Part shown: piece after piece, positions 43,868-49,550 of the stretch
Position numbering within the stretch: the stretch's first letter is position 1
Layout of the letters: each line of letters opens with the position of its first letter
NCBI GenBank assembly: GCA_016302165.1
Contig: JAEDOD010000002.1
Location: 1-49,550 of the forward strand
Origin: Sphaerochaetaceae bacterium
GTDB taxonomy: Bacteria > Spirochaetota > Spirochaetia > Sphaerochaetales > Sphaerochaetaceae
Direction: 5' to 3'
Length of the DNA stretch: 49,550 bases
Notes under the pieces: model-generated
What the model was told of the DNA's origin: nothing
Database searches by the model: none
Seen by the model: only the letters and a program-made list of their open reading frames with translations
Position numbers and translations under genes: made by a program

Positions 43868-44330
43868 AGACAAGAACTTTAAACTGATACAGAAAAACAA
43901 GAAAGCATATTTCAACTACGAAATCATCGAGGAGCTGGAGTGCGGCATGTCACTGCAGGGGACTGAAGTGAAAAGTGTCAGGGAAGGAAAGTGCTCCTTC
44001 TCAGACAGCTACATCACAGCCAAGGATCTTCAGCTTACGCTGATAGGCTTTCTGATCCAGCCCTATACCCATGGAAATATATTCAACCATAAGGCTGACA
44101 GAAAGAGGACTCTCCTTGCCCACAGGCAGGAGATAAAGAAGTTCCAGAGAAAGGTCAATGAAAAGGGCCTGACAATCGTACCTCTTGAAATCTATCTGAA
44201 AGGAAATCTGGTAAAGATGAAGATAGCCCTTGCAAGAGGAAAGAACGTCCACGACAAGAAAGAGGCAATCAAGGAGCGTGATGCCAAGATAGATGCCAGA
44301 CGTGAAATCAGGGAACTTAACAAGTATTGA
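43860..44330 (+). CDS. smpB: SsrA-binding protein SmpB
   Basis: SmpB binds tmRNA and brings it into the A site of stalled ribosomes. The 156 residues show NKKAYFNYEIIEELECGMSLQGTEVKSVREGKCSFSDSYI, HGNIFNHKADRKRTLLAHRQEI and LTIVPLEIYLKGNLVKMKIALARGKNVHDKKEAIKERD. The C-terminal tail that occupies the mRNA channel is present. The ATG lies within the last codons of the SUMF1-like gene. The tmRNA gene is close by at 44902-45272. The stop codon directly abuts the stop of the convergent tetR gene. Confidence 0.97.
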   Translation: MSEDKNFKLIQKNKKAYFNYEIIEELECGMSLQGTEVKSVREGKCSFSDSYITAKDLQLTLIGFLIQPYTHGNIFNHKADRKRTLLAHRQEIKKFQRKVNEKGLTIVPLEIYLKGNLVKMKIALARGKNVHDKKEAIKERDAKIDARREIRELNKY

Positions 44331-44864
44331 TCAGAGGAAACGGGCAAGGATCTCCATTATCTTCTCAGAAATGACCTGAGGAGTTTCAGCATATCCTCTG
44401 TTCTCCCACTCCATTATGATGTTTGAGATTCCACCATTGACGAAGGCTACTTCATAGTTAGTGTAGGACTTGTCTGTGGAGGAACTATATTGCTGGAAAC
44501 TCAAGGAGAAGAGAGTCTTCAGAAACTGGCAACCATCAGAAGAATGGAGAATCACAGATGATGTCTCTCTATTGATCTTGATTGTCTCAAGGATGGATGT
44601 GAAGCTTTCCTTTTTGCTTCTTCCCTCTTCCTGGTTATTCTTCATCTGGATGATGAAGTTTTCCATATACTTTCCCTTAAGTTCATCGAAGAGATCATTG
44701 ATATCTGAGTAATGGGAATAGAAGGTATTTCTATTGACATCAGCCTTTTCACAAAGCTCAGAAATGGTCAATTCCTCAATACTTCTATTCTTAAGAAGAG
44801 ATACAAGAGCTGAGATTAGGCTTTCCTTACTACGAATAATACGAACATCAACTTTGTTTGCCAT
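44331..44864 (-). CDS. TetR-family transcriptional regulator
   Basis: The product is 177 residues from the ATG at 44864, which has AAGGGGGA just upstream; a TTG eight codons earlier is less likely. The N-terminal helix-turn-helix reads SLISALVSLLKNRSIEELTISELCEKADVNRNTFYSHYSDINDLFDELK, a typical TetR DNA-binding domain. The C-terminal ligand/dimer half (about 60-177) resembles small TetR-like proteins, with a final EWENRGYAETPQVISEKIMEILARFL. It begins 37 bases downstream of the tmRNA 3' end, with no terminator seen, so it may be read from the ssrA promoter. The target is unknown. Confidence 0.87.
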   Translation of the reverse strand: MANKVDVRIIRSKESLISALVSLLKNRSIEELTISELCEKADVNRNTFYSHYSDINDLFDELKGKYMENFIIQMKNNQEEGRSKKESFTSILETIKINRETSSVILHSSDGCQFLKTLFSLSFQQYSSSTDKSYTNYEVAFVNGGISNIIMEWENRGYAETPQVISEKIMEILARFL

Positions 44865-44901
44865 AAATCCCCCTTTAATAGCAACCAAAATTCAAATGTC
44901 A

Positions 44902-45272
44902 TGGAGGTGGGGAGACTCGAACTCCCGTCCTGACAGTCCACCCATAGACGTCTACGGTACATAGTTCCAGTTCTAATCTTATTCAGAGCTTGGCAGTGGA
45001 ACCAGCGTCGCTTCTGAGGCAGCACCTTAATTTTTCCATCGGACCGATGCATTTCCGACAGATGAGACCCCTAGTCAAGGGATGGGATGAACCAGGGTCT
45101 TAATTCAACTCATCCCCGCTCAATACTGCTCACGCAGCAAGAGCTGTTGCTTCGAATTCGACTTCGTAGTCTTCTTCTTTCTTAGCATTTAATTTTTTTT
45201 GCCGGTTTTACAAGTCAGCTCTTGGTCCGCAGTCTACGGCTTGGCAAAGCCAGTCGAAACCAAAACACCCCC
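44902..45272 (-). ncRNA. ssrA: tmRNA
   Basis: The 371-base RNA frees stalled ribosomes and tags incomplete proteins. The 5' end GGGGGTG pairs with CACCTCC at the 3' end (seven pairs, one G-U). GGTTTCGACTGG follows the 5' arm. The 3' tRNA-like part has T-arm GGGAG-TTCGAGT-CTCCC. The base after the acceptor stem is A and the next bases are TGA, so CCA is not encoded. The tag frame (45186-45133, stop 45132-45130) reads AKKEEDYEVEFEATALAA and ends with the proteolysis signal ALAA. SmpB is encoded beyond tetR. The ends are inferred from pairing. Confidence 0.96.
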
Positions 45273-45290
45273 AATTTATTTGGTAAGGTA

Positions 45291-45319
45291 AATATAGTCC
45301 AAATCAAATCATATTTCAA
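45291..45319 (-). promoter_or_regulatory. ssrA promoter
   Basis: On the minus strand TTGAAA (45319-45314), a 17-base spacer and TATATT (45296-45291, 5/6). The predicted +1 lies about 12 bases before the mature 5' end, consistent with later trimming by RNase P. The -35 overlaps the cobB stop codon. Confidence 0.6.
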
Positions 45320-46092
45320 CTCTTGGAGTCCTCAAGGAAGTCCATCATCCTTTCACCCCACTCCTTCAGGTCTGAAAAAGTGAAGTCTGCGTACTCATCA
45401 AGGTATGTTCTGTCCCTGTTGACAATACAAATCCTGCTGCCTGTCCTTTTGGCCCTATATGGCAGTGATGCAGCTGGCTGAACTACCAAGGAAGAGCCCA
45501 GGACTATGGTAAGGGAAGGAGAATTGAAGGCTTTGTCTGCCCTGGTGAGAAGGTCATAGTCAAGACCTTCTCCATAGAAGACTATGTCTGGCTTTATGAG
45601 TCCTCCACAATGGGGACACATGGGAATTACATCCCTATCCACAAGATCCTTTGTCCAGTCAAAAGAGAAGGTTTCACCGCACTTTGTGCAGATGCTTCTC
45701 TCGATTGTTCCATGGAGCTCCCCAACCTTTCTGCTTCCTGCCACAGTATGGAGGCCGTCGATATTCTGGGTAAATATCCCTTCGCTTAGAAGTCCCTTCT
45801 CTTCCATCTTTACCAGTACTCTATGGACAATGTTCGGGCGAAAGGAGTGCATGTTGTACCAATTGTCCTTAGCCCATGACCAGAATACTTCAGGGTGCTT
45901 CATGAAGAAATCAATCTCCAGAATATCTTCAACTCTCATATGGCCATATTCCTTTGAATAGAGGCCGTCAGAGCTTCTGAAGTCTGGAATTCCGGATAGA
46001 GTGGAAATTCCTGCTCCTGTAAGAACTACTGTCTTTCCTGAACTCTTAATTGCCTGGAAAAAGCCTTCCCAATCATTCTTCAATTTCAACAC
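45316..46092 (-). CDS. cobB: NAD-dependent protein deacylase, sirtuin family
   Basis: Sirtuins remove acyl groups from lysines using NAD. The 258 residues carry GAGIS (26-30) with SGIPDFR, TQNID (108-112), catalytic His127 in LHG, the zinc cysteines Cys135, 138, 159 and 162, and VLGSSLVVQPAASLP. The start is ambiguous: a GTG at 46092 (used here) and TTGs at 46089 and 46083 all lie in the end of miaB, without a clear SD. It follows folD-miaB and ends in the ssrA promoter. Confidence 0.93.
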   Translation of the reverse strand: MLKLKNDWEGFFQAIKSSGKTVVLTGAGISTLSGIPDFRSSDGLYSKEYGHMRVEDILEIDFFMKHPEVFWSWAKDNWYNMHSFRPNIVHRVLVKMEEKGLLSEGIFTQNIDGLHTVAGSRKVGELHGTIERSICTKCGETFSFDWTKDLVDRDVIPMCPHCGGLIKPDIVFYGEGLDYDLLTRADKAFNSPSLTIVLGSSLVVQPAASLPYRAKRTGSRICIVNRDRTYLDEYADFTFSDLKEWGERMMDFLEDSKS

Positions 46093-47368
46093 CCCGGAAT
46101 GTATTTCCGTTCAATTCCTCAGCCCTGACCTTTACCACATCACCTATTTCATGAGGAGTGAGAGGCACAATGGACACATATTCATTATGCTCTGTCCGTA
46201 CCAGGTATCTATCCTTGTCATCACGGCTTATGGTAGTCACAATACCTTGGGCTTCAAAAGGAAGCTCTGATGTCTTTATTCTCTTCTGCCTTTCAAGCTG
46301 CTCATTTATTAGGCGCTCAAGTCTTTTGACCTTAGTCTTCTCATCAAGCTGCCCTTCCATATCATAGGCTCTGGTTCCTTCTCGAGGATTGAAGTAATAC
46401 ATGAATGCTTCTGTGCATCCCATAATCTCCATCATGGATAATGTTTCAAAGTACTCTTCCTCTGTCTCTGAAGGGAAGCCTACTATTACATCTGTAGAGA
46501 AGGTCAGGTCCTTGATTTCACTTCTCATCCTATCCAATAGCTCTATGAAGGCTTCTCTTGTGGTGTGCCTGTTCATAAGCTTAAGTATCCTTGAGGATCC
46601 AGACTGCATCGGCAGATGGATATGCTTTGCAACCTTAGGATTATCCCTTATTACAGATATGAGACGGGAGGAGAAATCCTTGGGATGCGGAGACTCGAAC
46701 CTGACCCAAAGGATGTTCTTCATGTATGGAGTAATGATTTCCAATAGTTCCGGGAAGCCTACTTCCTTTCCTTGGTACTCCGAGTGGTAGGAGTTGACGT
46801 TCTGGCCAAGAAGAGTAATCTCCTTCACTCCTTTACTATCCAGGAACTTCACCTCCTCCACAATTGACTCCACATCCCGTGAAACTTCCCTTCCCCTTAC
46901 ATATGGAACTATGCAGTAGGAGCAGAAGTTGTTGCACCCATTCATGATAGGAATGTAGGAAGAGAACTCGCCTTCATGGTAGTGGGAGGAAAGGAATGAG
47001 TATGAATCCTTCTCACTTTCCTTCTTTCCAAGGATCAGATCAGGTATTTCTGCCTTATCTTCATTGGATACGACATAGTCAACGAAGGGACACTCCTTCT
47101 TCAGCTCCTCTCTCAGTCTTGAAGCCATGCATCCGGTGACCATAAGGGCCTGGGATCTCTTCTTCTTTACAGCACTATAGAATCCAAGCCTTCCCCAGAT
47201 CCTGTTTTCAGCTGTCTTTCTTACTGAGCAGGTGTTGATGATGACCACATCAGCATCCATAGGTTCATCAGTAGATTCCATTCCCCTTCCCTTCAGAAGA
47301 AGCTCAATTGCATTGGATTCAGCCACATTCATCTGGCAGCCATAGGTTTCAATTAGATATTTCTTCAT
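46073..47368 (-). CDS. miaB: tRNA-2-methylthio-N6-dimethylallyladenosine synthase
   Basis: MiaB methylthiolates i6A37 in tRNAs reading UNN codons. The 431 residues show the N-terminal cluster cysteines Cys11 (ETYGCQMN), Cys47 (NTCSVR) and Cys80 (TGCMA). The radical SAM motif CNNFCSYC (Cys145, 149, 152) with VPYVRGREVSR follows, then HLPMQSGSSRILKLMNR and a C-terminal TRAM domain (FEAQGIVTTISRDDKDRYLVRTEHNEYVSI). The ATG overlaps the folD TGA (ATGA). The QMN and GREVSR signatures favour MiaB over MtaB/RimO. Confidence 0.96.
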   Translation of the reverse strand: MKKYLIETYGCQMNVAESNAIELLLKGRGMESTDEPMDADVVIINTCSVRKTAENRIWGRLGFYSAVKKKRSQALMVTGCMASRLREELKKECPFVDYVVSNEDKAEIPDLILGKKESEKDSYSFLSSHYHEGEFSSYIPIMNGCNNFCSYCIVPYVRGREVSRDVESIVEEVKFLDSKGVKEITLLGQNVNSYHSEYQGKEVGFPELLEIITPYMKNILWVRFESPHPKDFSSRLISVIRDNPKVAKHIHLPMQSGSSRILKLMNRHTTREAFIELLDRMRSEIKDLTFSTDVIVGFPSETEEEYFETLSMMEIMGCTEAFMYYFNPREGTRAYDMEGQLDEKTKVKRLERLINEQLERQKRIKTSELPFEAQGIVTTISRDDKDRYLVRTEHNEYVSIVPLTPHEIGDVVKVRAEELNGNTFRGVEIEE

Positions 47369-48237
47369 TTTCTGATTCTCTTCCTATAGCTGACCATAGT
47401 GTTTTCCATAAGCTCAGCCACTGTCATGAGTCCTACTCCTCCTGGAACAGGAGTATAGCTAATTTCCTTTTCTTCAAGGCCAGAAGGGTCAACGTCTCCT
47501 ACTGTCCTATATCCTCTCTTTCTACTGGAGTCAGAAATTCTGTTGATGCCCACATCAATTACCACAGAGCCATGGCTAAAATAGGAGGCGTCAAGGAAAT
47601 ATGGCTTACCCACAGCAGAAATCACAATGTCTGAAGAGAGAGTCAAAGACTTCAGGTCCCTGGTGCTGGAGTTTGCCACTGTGACAGTGGCATCCCTACC
47701 CTTCTGCATCAAGGCTACAGCCAAAGGCTTACCGACAATATCGGATCTACCTATGACCAGAACTCTTCTTCCCTTCAAAGGAATATTGAAGTGTTCGAAT
47801 ATCTTGATTATTCCTTTTGGAGTACAAGGAACAAAGCAATCTTCTCCAATCATAAGGGAGCCCATGTTGATGGGAGTAAATCCATCCACATCCTTGTCAG
47901 CCCTGATTGTATTAAGAATTCTCCTTTCATCAAGGTGCTTTGGAAGGGGGAGCTGAACAAGTATTCCATCCACCTCCTCCTTTTCATTTAGAGACTCTAT
48001 AAGGGATATGATTTCCTCCTCCCTTGAATCTTCATTTAAGAAATATTGAAAATGCACATACCCCACCATCTCTGCCTTGTCGGTCTTTGTCTTAACATAA
48101 AGATGGCTGGCAGGATCGTCCCCAACTGTAATCACAGCAAGACCAGGAGCCCTAAATCCTTTTTCTACAACAGTTTTTGTCTCTTCTTTCAGGCTTTCAT
48201 AAATCGAAAGCGAAAGGCTTTTACATTCTAGTTCCAT
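47365..48237 (-). CDS. folD: Methylenetetrahydrofolate dehydrogenase/cyclohydrolase
   Basis: FolD interconverts methylene-, methenyl- and formyl-tetrahydrofolate. From the ATG at 48237 the product is 290 residues, the usual size. ATGs at 48243 and 48252 are possible but add little. Motifs are PGLAVITVGDDPASHLYVKTKTDKAEMVG with the catalytic Tyr and Lys, VDGILVQLPLPKHLDERRIL, DKDVDGFTPINMG, PCTPKGIIKI, GRRVLVIGRSDIVGKPLAVALMQKGRDATVTVANSSTRDL, DVGIN and TPVPGGVGLMTVAELMENT. No SD is visible. Confidence 0.96.
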   Translation of the reverse strand: MELECKSLSLSIYESLKEETKTVVEKGFRAPGLAVITVGDDPASHLYVKTKTDKAEMVGYVHFQYFLNEDSREEEIISLIESLNEKEEVDGILVQLPLPKHLDERRILNTIRADKDVDGFTPINMGSLMIGEDCFVPCTPKGIIKIFEHFNIPLKGRRVLVIGRSDIVGKPLAVALMQKGRDATVTVANSSTRDLKSLTLSSDIVISAVGKPYFLDASYFSHGSVVIDVGINRISDSSRKRGYRTVGDVDPSGLEEKEISYTPVPGGVGLMTVAELMENTMVSYRKRIRK

Positions 48238-48247
48238 ATTCATAAGA

Positions 48248-48277
48248 ATCATATATGAATTGGGAAATGACAGTAAA
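48248..48277 (-). promoter_or_regulatory. Candidate folD promoter with very short leader
   Basis: On the minus strand TTTACT (48277-48272, 4/6), an 18-base spacer and TATGAT (48253-48248, 5/6). The predicted +1 near 48241 would leave about four bases before the ATG at 48237. Confidence 0.38.
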
Positions 48278-48284
48278 GGGTAAT

Positions 48285-48313
48285 TTGATAGCAATAGTTT
48301 TTTCGTCTATAAT
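48285..48313 (+). promoter_or_regulatory. Strong promoter of the barrel gene, leaderless geometry
   Basis: TTGATA (48285-48290, 5/6), a 17-base spacer and a perfect TATAAT (48308-48313) are followed by six bases and then the ATG at 48320. The predicted +1 is the A of the start codon, and no SD exists. Confidence 0.65.
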
Positions 48314-48319
48314 CTAGTC

Positions 48320-48919
48320 ATGAAAAAGAAAGTTATGGCCTTTGCCACAATAGCACTATTAGTCATGATGGCTCTCACTGCTGCAGACTATTATGATACC
48401 GGTTCCCAGATTTTCATGATCAATGCAGGAGTCGACATTCCTCTATCAGTATCCTTCAAGGATGAAAGTTCCTCTTCCTTTGTTACAAACACTGGAATCG
48501 GGATGGATGGCACCCACATCAACGTAGGGGGATATGGCTCCATCGACTATGAAGTCTTCTCCTCCAGCAAGTTTGCCCTAGGCGGTGAAATCGGATATCA
48601 GTTCAACTACTGCGCTGACGGTGTACTCTTTACTCAGGTACCTATGGCCTTCAAGGTTTCATACGTTCCTCTCCAGGGAACCTTTGAAATTCCAATTTCC
48701 CTTGGCGCCGGCTTCAGCTATATGACCTATAACGAGAAATCCATTATGAGTCCTACTCTTATGGCAGAAATCGGATTCAGATTCTTCCCTACAGAAAACT
48801 GGGGCTTTGGAATTAAGTCAGGAATAAAGGCTACCTTCGAGCTTTATGCAACAAATCCAAAGAAGACAGGAATCGGAACCTTCATTCCTGTCCACCTCTT
48901 CGCTTCCTATAGGCATTAA
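48320..48919 (+). CDS. Small outer-membrane beta-barrel protein
   Basis: The 199 residues begin with a signal peptide (MKKKVMAFATIALLVMMALTAA, probable cleavage near Ala21-Ala22). Alternating hydrophobic/polar strands rich in Gly, Tyr, Phe and Ser follow, for example FALGGEIGYQFNY, VPMAFKVSYVPL, FEIPISLGAGFSYMTYN, SPTLMAEIGFRFF, WGFGIKSGIKATFELY and TFIPVHLFASYRH. The length suits an eight-stranded barrel like the small OMPs of treponemes. The exact family is not identified. It has a strong promoter directly before the ATG. A putative lipoprotein gene follows 12 bases downstream. Confidence 0.82.
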   Translation: MKKKVMAFATIALLVMMALTAADYYDTGSQIFMINAGVDIPLSVSFKDESSSSFVTNTGIGMDGTHINVGGYGSIDYEVFSSSKFALGGEIGYQFNYCADGVLFTQVPMAFKVSYVPLQGTFEIPISLGAGFSYMTYNEKSIMSPTLMAEIGFRFFPTENWGFGIKSGIKATFELYATNPKKTGIGTFIPVHLFASYRH

Positions 48920-48931
48920 GGAGAAAATGAA

Positions 48932-49550
48932 ATGAGAAGATTTATACTAATTGCACTTTCAATACTTTTTATCTCTTCCCTGTTTGTCTCCTGTAACGAT
49001 GGAACAGAAGGCCTCTTTCAGATGGCAGCCAATTCTGTAAAGAAGGAAGAGTATTCAATCAAGCAGATAATCAATAAGAATGGAAACCACTATGTAGTCA
49101 CTACAGATAACGGCATCGCCCTTTACGACGTATCTTCCAGGACATACAGCTCCTTCAGGGGAACTGGAGTCCAGGCAACCAACGCCATATGGGCTAGCGC
49201 TGACGGCTTATCTTTTGTCTACTACGACACCATTACAGACAAATACTATGACCAGAATGGAGAATCCCTTTCAGGAGCATTTGACGACTATATTCCAAAG
49301 CCATTCTACTCTCCTGATGGAGAACACTTCACCTATGTCTTCCAGAAGAAGAGTGATAGTAGCTATTGGTATGCTTACCTGCTGCATCCGGCTGCATCCC
49401 TCGACGCCTTCAAAGAAATCTTCATTTCCAGTTCATTCAAGAAAATAGATATTGATAATATAAAGGGTGTATCCATAATCGGAAACGGTGTATTTAGTGT
49501 TGCTGCTGATAATTACTACATTTATTACTCAGATGGCACAGAGCCACTTG
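48932..49550 (+). CDS. Putative lipoprotein, partial (3' end beyond the window)
   Basis: An open frame from the ATG at 48932 runs 206 codons to the window edge with no stop. AAGGAG lies 8 bases upstream. The first residues, MRRFILIALSILFISSLFVSC, form a lipoprotein signal with a relaxed spirochaete-type lipobox (FVSC). The mature part has repeated WD/propeller-like elements (HYVVTTDNGIALYDVSS, ASADGLSFVYYDT, YSPDGEHFTYVFQKK, NYYIYYSDGTEPL), suggesting a beta-propeller-like fold. It is co-oriented with the barrel gene and probably in its transcript. The function is unknown. Confidence 0.8.
   Translation, partial: MRRFILIALSILFISSLFVSCNDGTEGLFQMAANSVKKEEYSIKQIINKNGNHYVVTTDNGIALYDVSSRTYSSFRGTGVQATNAIWASADGLSFVYYDTITDKYYDQNGESLSGAFDDYIPKPFYSPDGEHFTYVFQKKSDSSYWYAYLLHPAASLDAFKEIFISSSFKKIDIDNIKGVSIIGNGVFSVAADNYYIYYSDGTEPL

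Noticed and set aside
44816..45052. Short minus-strand open frame across the tmRNA 3' half
   Set aside because: It overlaps the tRNA-like domain of ssrA. The RNA structure explains the sequence and no protein motif is seen.

Overview
The window looks like a contiguous piece of a spirochaete chromosome, probably a host-associated relative of Treponema/Sphaerochaeta. This assignment is an inference from protein features and gene order. The GreA elongation factor is fused to a very long helical N-terminal region, as I recall for Borrelia and Treponema. The order recA-scpA-scpB-rluB-cmk-rpsA matches what I remember of the Borrelia burgdorferi chromosome, and so do nusA-infB-rbfA-truB-rpsO-pnp-lptF/G-tgt and tmk/tamB-bamA-mutS. 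Coding density is very high. Most neighbours in a cluster overlap by 1-26 bases or are a few bases apart. I see no insertion sequence, prophage, CRISPR array, rRNA or canonical tRNA. Nearly everything is core information processing or envelope biogenesis.

Layout. 1-8375 (minus): a partial lipoprotein, a TPR membrane protein, rpsA, cmk, rluB, scpB, scpA and recA, then dtd and rpe. 8581-11295 (plus): the greA fusion behind a structured leader, ending at a hairpin shared with the convergent tgt. 11372-24652 (minus): a 12-gene cluster read rimP-nusA-infB-rbfA-truB-ribF-rpsO-pnp-dut-lptF-lptG-tgt. It starts from a good promoter followed by a terminator-like leader hairpin. 24828-25559 (minus): an unrecognised polytopic membrane protein. 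25707-35511 (minus): tamB, bamA, mutS. 35591-36205 (plus): tmk. 36186-42373 (minus): lepB-hemW-yebC-ruvC-ruvA-ruvB-queA. 42437-44330 (plus): a membrane-anchored SUMF1/FGE-like protein and smpB. 44331-48237 (minus): folD-miaB-cobB, then ssrA (tmRNA) and a TetR regulator. 48320-49550 (plus): a small outer-membrane beta-barrel and a partial lipoprotein.

How the parts work together. The rimP-to-pnp block handles ribosome maturation, translation initiation, transcription antitermination and RNA decay. smpB and ssrA, separated only by tetR, provide ribosome rescue. RuvABC, RecA and MutS cover recombination and mismatch repair, and ScpAB covers chromosome condensation. Tgt and QueA are both in the queuosine pathway. 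BamA, TamB, LptF/G, LepB, the barrel and the lipoproteins build the diderm envelope.

The most unusual signal is regulatory. At five gene starts without a visible Shine-Dalgarno (SD) sequence (scpA, rpe, lepB, the SUMF1-like gene and the barrel), a -35/-10 pair lies 6-7 bases before the ATG. This predicts leaderless or one-base-leader transcripts. The case at the barrel gene has a perfect TATAAT. Other points of interest are an 18-residue tmRNA tag, a C-terminal four-cysteine knuckle on NusA, a RibF without a recognisable riboflavin kinase motif, a thymidylate kinase without its P-loop lysine, and an attenuator-like leader on rimP-nusA. All promoter calls are by-eye matches to the sigma-70 consensus.
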